Shown here in pieces: positions 1 through 6,339 of a DNA stretch of 7,158 nt. The first letter of the stretch is position 1, and each line of letters starts with the position of its first letter. The notes beneath the pieces were generated by a model. It was not told the DNA's origin. It did not search any database and saw only the letters and a program-made list of their open reading frames with translations. The translations under genes were made by a program, and so were the position numbers. Origin of the DNA: JACQCE01 sp041484905 (GTDB lineage: Bacteria > Nitrospirota > Nitrospiria > JACQCE01); contig JBGPIL010000114.1 of assembly GCA_041484905.1 (NCBI GenBank), positions 1 to 7,158 on the forward strand, in the 5' to 3' direction.

Positions 1-9
1 ATGGGGGTT

Positions 10-38
10 GTCAGGGGGAGATAGCGTCTCCCCCTGAC
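10..38. repeat. GGGGAG-type palindrome, copy 1
   Basis: Perfect 12-bp inverted repeat: the arm GTCAGGGGGAGA (10-21) faces its complement (27-38) across a TAGCG loop. The 20 bases at 1-20 recur exactly at 240-259, and a relative with three G-to-A differences lies near 3505-3524, so this belongs to a local family rather than being an isolated stem. It could act as a terminator for a gene left of the window, but no T-tract follows; the next bases are a CTCTAATAAT stretch. Confidence 0.75.
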
Positions 39-57
39 TCTAATAATACGAGCAGAT

Positions 58-146
58 TGGCAGGACTGAGGCGCCTGCCAGATGGAGAGTCCATCCTCTC
101 CGTCCCTCCGCATCCCGCCTCGGCGGGCGACCGCCGGGGTGGGATG
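58..146. other. Cluster of three hairpins, possible structured RNA
   Basis: Three stems lie in a row. The first is TGGCAGG (58-64) with CCTGCCA (74-80). The second is GGAGAG (84-89) with CTCTCC (96-101). The third is 16 bp, 111-126 with 131-146, including two G-U pairs and closed by a GCGA loop of the stable GNRA class. Alternative pairings exist: GATGG (81-85) can pair with CCATC (91-95), and CCATCC (91-96) with GGATGG (142-147). No known riboswitch class was recognised and no T-tract follows. It could be a small RNA, the 3' end of an upstream transcript, or part of a long porin leader. The stems are read directly from sequence; the RNA role is inference. Confidence 0.45.
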
Positions 147-248
147 GCCTCACGATAAAGAACAGGGGCCAGTAGACAGTAGCCAGGGTCCAGTGTAAGA
201 CCGAAAGAAGAGGAATAAAGACCTAGCGTGCGTACGGCGATGGGGGTT

Positions 249-281
249 GTCAGGGGGAGCGTGAGCACCGCTCCCCATGAC
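249..281. repeat. GGGGAG-type palindrome, copy 2
   Basis: The arms GTCAGGGGGAGCG (249-261) and CGCTCCCCATGAC (269-281) pair over 13 positions with one mismatch, around a 7-nt loop. The upstream 20 bases (240-259) are identical to 1-20, so both copies share a flank beyond the stem. The palindrome lies 100 bp before the porin start, inside the probable leader or promoter region, where terminator function would be unexpected unless it attenuates. Confidence 0.7.
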
Positions 282-381
282 TTGAGCGAGTGTAGTGTAC
301 GAGCGGAAAGAATAAGAGTGAGAGTAGAGAGTGGAAAGTAAGAAGTAACAAAGAGGCAACCAACACACAAGGAGGGGAAGA
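282..381 (+). promoter_or_regulatory. Purine-rich leader and ribosome binding site of the porin gene
   Basis: About 301-360 is almost purely A/G on the plus strand, with GAGAG- and GTAAG-like repeats and little capacity to fold. It ends in AAGGAGG (369-375), a near-perfect Shine-Dalgarno sequence, 6 nt before the ATG at 382. I saw no convincing sigma-70 -35/-10 pair in it. The open, unstructured leader plus strong ribosome binding site would suit an abundantly made outer-membrane protein; that is inference. Confidence 0.5.
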
Positions 382-1551
382 ATGAAACGGAAATTAATGG
401 CTCTTGTGATGGGATGGGGGATGGTGGTTGGGGTGGGGACATCGATTCAACCGGCCGTGGCCGCCGATCCGGCGCCCACGTTGGATGAGCGGGTCAAGGC
501 GCTCGAAGAGAAGGCGACCAACGGCATTCAGATCAGCGGGTTTGTGGATGCCTACTACAGCCTCAACTTCGGACACCCAACGCCAGTTCCTGGCATCTTT
601 GGGAATCAAGGCATGAGGGCGTTCGATGTGCAGGCAGACAAAATTTCGCTCAACGCGGCGGAATTGGTATTCCAAAAAGCCCCAGGTACCGTGCCGGTTG
701 GGTTTCGGGTCGACTTGGATTTCGGTCCCGGGACCGATATCGTGCATGCAGTCGAACCAGGCGGTACGGAAGTCTATAAAAACGTCCAGCAGGCCTATGT
801 GACCTATGTGGCGCCGCTGGGCAAAGGGCTCACGATCGACATGGGCAAGTTCGTGACCCACATGGGTTATGAGGTGATCGAATCGAAAGATAACTGGAAC
901 TACTCCCGCGGCCTGCTCTTCACCTGGGCGATTCCCTTCTATCACGCGGGGCTCCGGGTGACCTATCCGGTAGCCGACGGTGTGACCGTGACGTTGCTCG
1001 GTGTCAACGGCTGGAACAACGTCGCTTCAGCCAACGCGGGAAAAGATGTTGGCGCCGAGATTATCATCACCGCAATTCCCAAGGTCACGATCGTCCAGAA
1101 TGCCATTTGGGGCAGTTTTGCGGCGGACGGCCTCCGTCGCGATGTGTATGACACGATTGTCACCATTACCCCAACGGACAAGCTGAGCTTGGCGGCCAAC
1201 TTTGATTTTGGTCGTGACGACTGTCTCAGTTTTACAACGCCGGGCGGCGGTTGTGGAACACCTGGCAATGCCAGCTGGTATGGTCTGGCCGCATATGGCC
1301 GATACGCCTTCACGGATGCAACCGCACTAGCGCTGCGCGGGGAGTGGTACAAGGATCCTGATGGTACGACGACCGGCCTGGTCCAAACATTGGGTGAAGC
1401 GACGATCACGGGCGAATGGAAAATCGGCGGCGCGTTGTTGACCCGGTTGGAGTACCGGCACGATTGGTCGAATCAGACGCCGTTCATTAATGGTACGACT
1501 CCCGCCCACGCGCAGAATACGATCACACTGGGAGCGGTCTATAGCTTCTAG
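382..1551 (+). CDS. Outer-membrane beta-barrel porin (OmpL-like, BBP2 type)
   Basis: A 389-residue secreted protein. Residues 1-27 form a signal peptide (basic MKRK, hydrophobic core, cleavage near AVA-A). Residues 33-45 (TLDERVKALEEKA) could form a short coiled coil like the trimerising N-termini of some porins. From about residue 50 (ISGFVDAYYSLNF) alternating hydrophobic/polar strands rich in Tyr, Trp and Gly run to a terminal Phe (TLGAVYSF), the usual barrel C-terminus recognised for outer-membrane insertion. Cys281 and Cys291 flank a Gly-rich, probably external loop and could form a disulfide. The family resembles the putative beta-barrel porin-2 group. The substrate is unknown; its place upstream of amt and glnK suggests uptake of ammonium or small nitrogen solutes. 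The ATG is chosen for its strong ribosome binding site and the signal peptide. Confident as a porin, unsure of the substrate. Confidence 0.85.
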   Translation: MKRKLMALVMGWGMVVGVGTSIQPAVAADPAPTLDERVKALEEKATNGIQISGFVDAYYSLNFGHPTPVPGIFGNQGMRAFDVQADKISLNAAELVFQKAPGTVPVGFRVDLDFGPGTDIVHAVEPGGTEVYKNVQQAYVTYVAPLGKGLTIDMGKFVTHMGYEVIESKDNWNYSRGLLFTWAIPFYHAGLRVTYPVADGVTVTLLGVNGWNNVASANAGKDVGAEIIITAIPKVTIVQNAIWGSFAADGLRRDVYDTIVTITPTDKLSLAANFDFGRDDCLSFTTPGGGCGTPGNASWYGLAAYGRYAFTDATALALRGEWYKDPDGTTTGLVQTLGEATITGEWKIGGALLTRLEYRHDWSNQTPFINGTTPAHAQNTITLGAVYSF

Positions 1552-1576
1552 TCAGGAAGGTTGTTGCGGCCGCGTG

Positions 1577-1607
1577 CGGCTCCCGCGCCGATTAGGCGCG
1601 GGAGCTG
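1577..1607. promoter_or_regulatory. G+C-rich hairpin between porin and amt
   Basis: A perfect 11-bp stem (GCTCCCGCGCC 1579-1589, complement 1595-1605) with a GATTA loop, extendable to 13 bp by a G-U and a C-G pair. No T-tract follows and amt starts 36 bases later with its own ribosome binding site, so it is not a typical intrinsic terminator. It is more likely an RNA stability or processing stem that sets different porin and transporter levels within one transcript. Its sequence is unrelated to the GGGGAG palindromes outside the operon. Confidence 0.55.
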
Positions 1608-1629
1608 AGCGCGGAGAGTGTTCTTAACC

Positions 1630-1640
1630 AGGAGGATTCG
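1630..1640 (+). promoter_or_regulatory. Ribosome binding site of amt
   Basis: AGGAGG at 1630-1635, five bases before the ATG at 1641. It fixes the start upstream of the signal peptide rather than at an internal Met such as the one at residue 11. Confidence 0.8.
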
Positions 1641-3047
1641 ATGCGACACACGAAGAAGAAACAGCAATGGATGGTAGGACTGATGGCCGGGCTGCTGCTG
1701 ATGGGCCTGGGCTCTGTGGTGGGGATTGCGCTGGCTGACGAAGCGGCACCACCTGCGGCTCCGGCTGTAGCGGCGCCCGCCGCTGCACCGGAAGCGGCCG
1801 CGGCTGCCCCGGCACCGCCGCCGAAGAACGACAGCGGCGACACAGCGTGGGTGCTGACGTCGACCGCGTTGGTGCTGTTGATGACGGCGCCCGGACTGGC
1901 CCTCTTCTACGGCGGCCTGACCAGAAAAAAGAACGTCCTCTCCACCATCATGCACAGCTTCTTCCTTCTGTGCCTGATCAGTGTCCAGTGGGTCCTGTGG
2001 GGTTACAGTCTTGCGTTCGGCCCCGATAAGGGGGGCATCATCGGCAGTTTGGCCTGGGCCGGACTCTCCGGCGTGGGCTTGGATCCCAACCCCGATTACG
2101 CCGCCACGATCCCGCACCAGGCGTTCATGATCTTTCAGATGATGTTCGCCGTCATCACGCCGGCGTTGATCTCGGGTTCGTTCGCGGAGCGGATGAAGTT
2201 CACCGGGTTTGCGGTCTTCATTCTCTTGTGGGCGACGTTCATCTATGATCCGTTGGCTCACTGGGTCTGGGGCGTCGGCGGGTGGCTGCGTACAAAGGGC
2301 GCGCTTGATTTCGCCGGTGGAACCGTGGTTCATATCAGTTCGGGGGTCGCCGGGTTGATCACCGCGTTGGTGCTGGGCAAGCGAATGGGCGTCGGGACGG
2401 AACACATGGCGCCACATAATCTGCCGATGACCGTGCTGGGCGCGTCGTTGCTCTGGTTCGGGTGGTTCGGCTTCAACGCCGGCAGCGCCCTGGCATCGGG
2501 GTCGCTGGCGACCGGCGCGTTTGTGACGACCAATACCGCGACCGCCACGGCCGCGTTGAGCTGGATGGTGGCCGAATGGATTCATCGGGGCAAACCGACC
2601 ACACTGGGCATTGCAAGCGGCGCGGTGGCCGGGCTGGTGGCGATTACGCCCGCCTGCGGGTTCGTGAGCCCAATGTCATCGATCCTGATCGGGCTGGGCG
2701 CCGGTGTGATCTGCTACATGGGCGTGCTGATCAAGGGCAAGTTCGGGTATGATGACGCGTTGGACGCGTTTGCCGTGCACGGTTTGGGCGGGACCTGGGG
2801 CGCATTGGCCACCGGATTGTTCGCCTCCAAAGCGATCAATGCCGCGGGCGCCGATGGACTGTTCTTCGGCAATCCCGGCCAGTTCGTGATCCAGATCGAG
2901 GCGGTGTTGACGACGTGGATCTTTGCCGCCGTGGGGACCTTCATTCTCTTGAAGATCGTGGACATGGTGGTTGGGTTGCGCGTGACGCCAGAGGAAGAAC
3001 AACGAGGGCTCGACAACAGCCTCCACAACGAGAGCGGCTACGCCTGA
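1641..3047 (+). CDS. amt: Ammonium transporter, Amt/MEP family
   Basis: Inner-membrane ammonium transporter of 468 residues. Residues 1-32 are a signal peptide (MRHTKKKQQW, hydrophobic core, ALA-D). Residues 33-65 are an Ala/Pro-rich, probably periplasmic linker, so the mature protein starts the usual 11-helix Amt fold near residue 67 (DTAWVLTSTALVLLM). Family landmarks are present: GLALFYGG, GSFAERMKF, LWFGWFGFNAGSALA, and the two pore histidines His231 (DFAGGTVVH) and His380 (DDALDAFAVHG). The cytoplasmic tail is short (VTPEEEQRGLDNSLHNESGYA region). It is followed after 61 bp by a PII gene, the classic amt-glnK pairing in which unmodified PII plugs the transporter. Amt is preferred over Rh-type because of these motifs. 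Together with the upstream porin it could form a two-membrane uptake route (inference). Confidence 0.95.
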   Translation: MRHTKKKQQWMVGLMAGLLLMGLGSVVGIALADEAAPPAAPAVAAPAAAPEAAAAAPAPPPKNDSGDTAWVLTSTALVLLMTAPGLALFYGGLTRKKNVLSTIMHSFFLLCLISVQWVLWGYSLAFGPDKGGIIGSLAWAGLSGVGLDPNPDYAATIPHQAFMIFQMMFAVITPALISGSFAERMKFTGFAVFILLWATFIYDPLAHWVWGVGGWLRTKGALDFAGGTVVHISSGVAGLITALVLGKRMGVGTEHMAPHNLPMTVLGASLLWFGWFGFNAGSALASGSLATGAFVTTNTATATAALSWMVAEWIHRGKPTTLGIASGAVAGLVAITPACGFVSPMSSILIGLGAGVICYMGVLIKGKFGYDDALDAFAVHGLGGTWGALATGLFASKAINAAGADGLFFGNPGQFVIQIEAVLTTWIFAAVGTFILLKIVDMVVGLRVTPEEEQRGLDNSLHNESGYA

Positions 3048-3093
3048 TCCCGTGCACGATTGATGACAACCGTTGTGCATAACCGGACCGAAT

Positions 3094-3109
3094 AAGGGAG
3101 ACAACATCG
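3094..3109 (+). promoter_or_regulatory. Ribosome binding site of the PII gene
   Basis: AAGGGAG at 3094-3100, nine bases before the ATG at 3110. It is slightly far but adequate. The 3048-3093 gap before it shows no terminator, consistent with co-transcription with amt. Confidence 0.6.
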
Positions 3110-3448
3110 ATGAAAAAAATAGAAGCGATTATCAAGCCGTTCAAGCTGGATGAGGTCAGGGAAGCGCTGCTGGAGCTGGGCGTGCAGGGGATGACGGTGA
3201 CCGAAGTGAAAGGGTTCGGCCGCCAGAAGGGGCAGACGGAAGTCTATCGAGGCGCCGAATATGTCGTCTCCTTCCTGCCGAAGATTAAACTGGAGGTGGT
3301 GGTCGGCGCTCAACTGGCGCCCCGTGTGCTGGAGACGATCGTGCGCACGGCCAAGACCGGGAGCATCGGCGACGGAAAGATTTTTGTCTCCGAACTCCAG
3401 GATGTGATCAGAATCAGAACAGGTGAAAAGGGAGAGAGCGCGATATAA
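3110..3448 (+). CDS. glnK: PII nitrogen regulatory protein (GlnK/GlnB)
   Basis: A complete 112-residue PII protein, the standard length. It forms a trimer that binds ATP/ADP and 2-oxoglutarate and signals nitrogen status. The T-loop (about 37-55) carries YRGAEY at 46-51, with Tyr51 the uridylylation target. Gln39 and Lys58, used in 2-oxoglutarate binding, are present. The second signature TGSIGDGKIFV begins at Thr83, and Arg101 and Arg103 of the nucleotide site are kept. No insertion or loss is seen. Linkage to amt argues for the GlnK role (gating Amt), although sequence alone does not separate GlnK from GlnB; residue 54 is Ser. GlnD, its modifying enzyme, is the next gene, and Tyr51 is intact as that would require. 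The last codons and stop overlap a 14-base sequence repeated at 3558-3571. Confidence 0.95.
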   Translation: MKKIEAIIKPFKLDEVREALLELGVQGMTVTEVKGFGRQKGQTEVYRGAEYVVSFLPKIKLEVVVGAQLAPRVLETIVRTAKTGSIGDGKIFVSELQDVIRIRTGEKGESAI

Positions 3449-3491
3449 GTAACGTCAAGGGGAAGGCATACGCCTTCCCCTTGACCGTTAC
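3449..3491 (+). terminator. Long hairpin after glnK, likely transcript end
   Basis: A 14-bp perfect stem (GTCAAGGGGAAGGC 3454-3467, complement 3472-3485) with an ATAC loop begins six bases after the glnK stop. GTAAC (3449-3453) and GTTAC (3487-3491) extend it past one bulged C. GTTAC can alternatively pair with GTAAC at 3496-3500. No clear T-tract follows, so it may block 3' exonucleases rather than terminate by itself; termination may fall at the next hairpin, which does have T residues. Its GTCAAGGGGA core places it in the same palindrome family. Confidence 0.6.
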
Positions 3492-3513
3492 GTGCGTAAC
3501 TCCGATGGGGATT

Positions 3514-3549
3514 ATCAAGGGGAGCAGCGGAATGCTCCCCTTGATTTTA
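3514..3549 (+). terminator. GGGGAG-type palindrome with T-tract, copy 4
   Basis: A perfect 12-bp stem (ATCAAGGGGAGC 3514-3525, complement 3534-3545) with an 8-nt loop, then TTT. This is terminator-like for the porin-amt-glnK transcript. The stretch 3512-3548 is duplicated exactly at 3627-3663. The bases ahead of it (ATGGGGATTATCA) match those ahead of copies 1 and 2 apart from G/A changes. Confidence 0.65.
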
Positions 3550-3583
3550 ATGCCGGCGAGAGCGCGATATAGGGGGTATTAAA

Positions 3584-3614
3584 GTCAGGGGGAGAGCTGG
3601 AATCTCCCCCTGAT
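3584..3614. repeat. GGGGAG-type palindrome, copy 5
   Basis: An 11-bp perfect stem, TCAGGGGGAGA (3585-3595) with TCTCCCCCTGA (3603-3613), around GCTGGAA, plus a G-U closing pair. The stem is the same as the core of copy 1 at 10-38, about 3.5 kb away, while its neighbours at 3514 and 3629 belong to the CAAGGGG subtype. The two subtypes therefore alternate within the duplicated block. Confidence 0.65.
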
Positions 3615-3628
3615 TTAGATAACGGTTT

Positions 3629-3664
3629 ATCAAGGGGAGCAGCGGAATGCTCCCCTTGATTTTT
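3629..3664 (+). terminator. GGGGAG-type palindrome with T-tract just before glnD, copy 6
   Basis: An exact copy of the stem-loop at 3514-3545 (12-bp stem, AGCGGAAT loop), followed by TTTT before ATGATATAG. It is an intrinsic-terminator shape sitting 13 bases ahead of the glnD start, which would separate glnD from the amt-glnK transcript. TATGAT (3664-3669) immediately after could serve as a -10 box for glnD, but no -35 is visible; this is weak. Confidence 0.65.
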
Positions 3665-3672
3665 ATGATATA

Positions 3673-6327
3673 GTGCGTTCTGTGAACCGGCCCGTCTCGA
3701 CAACAGACCTCCTGCCCGAGTTGCACGCCTATCGCGGCGAGCAGTTTCGTCAGATCCAATCCCGTCATCAGGAAGGCGCCCCCAGCCCCCAGATCGTCGC
3801 GGCCCTGGTTGTTCTCGTCGACCAGATCATCGCCAGGGCGGCGGAGGTTACACTGGAAGCGGCGCCCATTTCGACCGCTGCGAGCGCCGGTTCAGGGCCG
3901 CCGTGGGCCCTTGTGGCGCTGGGAGGGTACGGCCGCCGGGAATTGAATCCCTATTCCGATATCGACCTCATGTTGCTGGTCCGGCCGGAGGCGCGGGAAC
4001 GGGTGGCGGAACACTCCAAGGGGCTGTTTCAACTCCTGTGGGACTTGAAGTACCAGCTCGGTCATTCACTCCGGACGATCGATGATTGCGTCGCGCTGGC
4101 CAAGCAGGATCTGTCGGCGCGCACCGCGTTGATGGAATCGCGCTATCTGCTTGGCAATCAGGATCTGTTTGACGCCTGCCGGCAGCGGTTAGCCTCGGGC
4201 ATTCGACCGAGGGCGTTTGTTGAGGCCAAGCGGCAGGAACGGCAGCACGAGGCGGAGCGGTACGGTTCCACCTCGTTTCTTCTGGAACCAAACGTGAAAC
4301 GGTCGCCCGGCGGGCTGCGTGATCTGCACGCGATCAAATGGATCGCGCTGGCGCTGACCCGCAGCGCGGACTGGCGCGGGCTGACGACCGGCGCCTATCT
4401 GACCACCACGGAATGCGATCTGCTTCAGCGCCACCAGGCCATTCTCTGGCAGATCCGCAATGACATGCACTTTCACGCGGGCCGGGCCAGCGACGTCCTG
4501 AATTTTGAAGAACAGCAACGGATGGCCGAGGCTTTCGGCTATCGGGCGGAGTCCCATCTGCTGCCCGTCGAGCAGTTCATGCAATGTTACTACCGGGTGA
4601 CCGCGGACATTCAGGAGTTGTGCGACCGGCTGTTTGACCGGGCCACCCCTGAACGGCCGCATGTGCGGCTGGCCGCCCGTTTGTTGGCCCGCAAGGTCAA
4701 CCGGTTTGTCTTGACCGATCGGACGATTGCGCTCCAGCCTGGCGCCTACGAAGAGGTGGCCACCTCGCCGGCGCTGGTCATGGAGCTGTTTGATCTCGCG
4801 CACCGGCACGGCCTGCGCCTGACCGATGAGGCCCGACAGGCCGCGGCGGTGGCCGTCGAGCAGTTCCCGCCGTCGGCCTGGCAGACGCCGGAGATCGGCA
4901 ATCGATTTTTGTCCGTGCTGGCCTCGCCGGGCCGTCTGGCCGATACGCTCAGGAACATGCATCGAAGCCGGTTGTTGGGCCGGTTGTTGCCGGCGTTCGA
5001 TCATGCCACCGGGCTGATGCAATTCAACCGCTACCATTCCTATACGGTGGACGAACATTGCATTCGCGCCGTCGGCGAAGCCGAGCGGTTGGCCGGGCAG
5101 GACGACCGGTTGGGCGCGGCGTATCGTGACTTAAAACGCAAAGCGCTGTTGCATCTGGCCCTGCTGCTGCATGACGTCGGCAAGGGCTATGAGGGCGATC
5201 ACAGCGAACGGGGCGTGGAGCTGGCCGAAGGAGCCGCGGGCTGGCTTGGGCTCACGGCGGACGATCGCCAGTTCCTGACCTTTCTGGTCCGACAGCATCT
5301 GCTCATGTCCAATATCGCGTTTCGCCGGGATTTGAACGATGAATCGACCGTCTTGCGCTTCGCCCGGCAAATGGCTCAACCCGAGGCGCTGACGATGCTC
5401 TATCTGCTGACCGCGGCCGATATCCGGGCCGTCGGACCGGAAATGTGGACGAGCTGGAAAGGAGAACTGCTGCGGGAGCTGTTCGACCGGGCCATGGAGG
5501 TCGTCGCGGGCAGCCGGCCGGGCAGCGGTGAGCAGGAACGGATTCAACGCGTCAAAGAGGCCGCGTCGGCTGCGATGCGTCATGCATACGATCCGGCCTG
5601 GCTGGACCGGCAGTTCGAGGCCATGCCGGCTCGCTACTGGCAGACGACCCCGCCGGAATTGGTCGTCGAGCAGCTGGCCGGATTCAAACAGTTGGAGTCG
5701 GAAGACGTCGTCGTCACGGCCGGCGTTCAGCCCGATCGGGGCACGTCCATCTACACGGTGTTTACGCGCGATACGATAACCCCGGGGATCTTCTCGAAAA
5801 TTGCCGGCGTGCTGGCCGCCAAAGGCATGCAGATTCTTGGCGCGCAAGTGTATACGAGATTGGACGGCACGATCGTCGACCGGTTTGAAGTGCTCGACCC
5901 GGATTACAAAGGCTCGCCGCCGCCGCGGCGGATTGCAGCGATCACCACGGTGATCCAGGACGTGCTCACGGAACGCCTGACCATTCAGGAGTTGTTCGTC
6001 AAAAGCCGCCGGATCGAACCGCCGGCCGCGCGGCTGGTCCAATTGCCGGCGCAGGTCGAGATTGACAATGACAGCTCCGATGACTTCACCATCGTGGATG
6101 TCTTTGCCGATGACCGGCAGGGGCTGCTCTACGTAATCACGAATGCGCTCTTTGAAGCCGGCCTGAGCGTCTCATCGGCCAAGATTTCAACGCGATTGGA
6201 CCAGATCGCCGACGTCTTCTATGTCACCACACGCGACGGGGCCAAGCTCACCGATCCGGATCGGATCGGCGAGGTCAAACGCCGGCTCCAGACCGCCGTC
6301 ACCGCGCACCTCAGTCAGTCGATCTAA
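3673..6327 (+). CDS. glnD: Bifunctional PII uridylyltransferase/uridylyl-removing enzyme
   Basis: GlnD of 884 residues, close to the E. coli length (about 890). It adds UMP to PII Tyr51 when glutamine is low and removes it when glutamine is high. Domains in order: a nucleotidyltransferase with GGYGRRELNPYSDIDLML from residue 84, whose metal-binding Asp96 and Asp98 are intact; the GlnD-type helical region (VKRSPGGLRDLHAIKW); an HD hydrolase domain with His462 (YTVDEH), His500-Asp501 (LLHDVGKG) and His510, for UMP removal; and two C-terminal ACT domains (about 690-770 and 804-875), the glutamine sensors. Both activities therefore look intact. The start is uncertain: GTG at 3673 has no Shine-Dalgarno and lies 13 bases after a terminator hairpin; GTG at 3682 is equally possible. 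Translation may be leaderless or depend on readthrough. The neighbouring PII gene supplies its substrate. Confidence 0.95.
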   Translation: MRSVNRPVSTTDLLPELHAYRGEQFRQIQSRHQEGAPSPQIVAALVVLVDQIIARAAEVTLEAAPISTAASAGSGPPWALVALGGYGRRELNPYSDIDLMLLVRPEARERVAEHSKGLFQLLWDLKYQLGHSLRTIDDCVALAKQDLSARTALMESRYLLGNQDLFDACRQRLASGIRPRAFVEAKRQERQHEAERYGSTSFLLEPNVKRSPGGLRDLHAIKWIALALTRSADWRGLTTGAYLTTTECDLLQRHQAILWQIRNDMHFHAGRASDVLNFEEQQRMAEAFGYRAESHLLPVEQFMQCYYRVTADIQELCDRLFDRATPERPHVRLAARLLARKVNRFVLTDRTIALQPGAYEEVATSPALVMELFDLAHRHGLRLTDEARQAAAVAVEQFPPSAWQTPEIGNRFLSVLASPGRLADTLRNMHRSRLLGRLLPAFDHATGLMQFNRYHSYTVDEHCIRAVGEAERLAGQDDRLGAAYRDLKRKALLHLALLLHDVGKGYEGDHSERGVELAEGAAGWLGLTADDRQFLTFLVRQHLLMSNIAFRRDLNDESTVLRFARQMAQPEALTMLYLLTAADIRAVGPEMWTSWKGELLRELFDRAMEVVAGSRPGSGEQERIQRVKEAASAAMRHAYDPAWLDRQFEAMPARYWQTTPPELVVEQLAGFKQLESEDVVVTAGVQPDRGTSIYTVFTRDTITPGIFSKIAGVLAAKGMQILGAQVYTRLDGTIVDRFEVLDPDYKGSPPPRRIAAITTVIQDVLTERLTIQELFVKSRRIEPPAARLVQLPAQVEIDNDSSDDFTIVDVFADDRQGLLYVITNALFEAGLSVSSAKISTRLDQIADVFYVTTRDGAKLTDPDRIGEVKRRLQTAVTAHLSQSI

Positions 6328-6339
6328 ATCAAGGGGAGC
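6328..6339. repeat. Half copy of the GGGGAG palindrome after glnD
   Basis: ATCAAGGGGAGC, identical to the left arm at 3514-3525 and 3629-3640, starts on the base after the glnD stop. The expected right arm within about 8 nt is absent; only ATTGAT follows at 6344-6349. An imperfect partner, CCGCT-CT-CCCCCTT, lies at 6396-6409 and would leave a loop of about 54 nt. Either the terminator was cut by a rearrangement or its loop gained an insertion. Confidence 0.55.

Larger units (their letters stand above)
3434..3664. repeat. Imperfect tandem duplication between glnK and glnD
   Basis: Two units of roughly 115-124 bp lie head to tail. Each starts with GAGAGCGCGATATA (3434-3447, the 3' end of glnK; and 3558-3571), contains one variable palindrome, and ends with the same 37-base block (3512-3548 and 3627-3663). 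The ends match exactly while the middle differs, including a different hairpin. This suggests duplication followed by palindrome replacement or uneven divergence. The glnK reading frame itself is unaffected because the duplicated part is only its last few codons. Confidence 0.65.

Noticed and set aside
11..442. Minus-strand open frames in the leader (11-442 and 150-368)
   Set aside because: Translations are Ser/Leu/Pro-rich from the purine-rich opposite strand, run over hairpins and into the porin signal peptide, and lack domains.
1548..2585. Long minus-strand open frame (345 residues) opposite amt
   Set aside because: Arg/Gly/His-rich, no recognisable domain, and wholly antisense to a certain ammonium transporter; typical of high-G+C shadow frames.
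3449..3664. CRISPR-like array
   Set aside because: The repeated blocks are palindromic terminator-like stems with only two exact copies, unequal units and no regular spacers.
4189..6042. Two long minus-strand open frames (4189-5058 and 5131-6042) opposite glnD
   Set aside because: Low-complexity Arg/Gln/Pro-rich translations without motifs, antisense to an intact GlnD.
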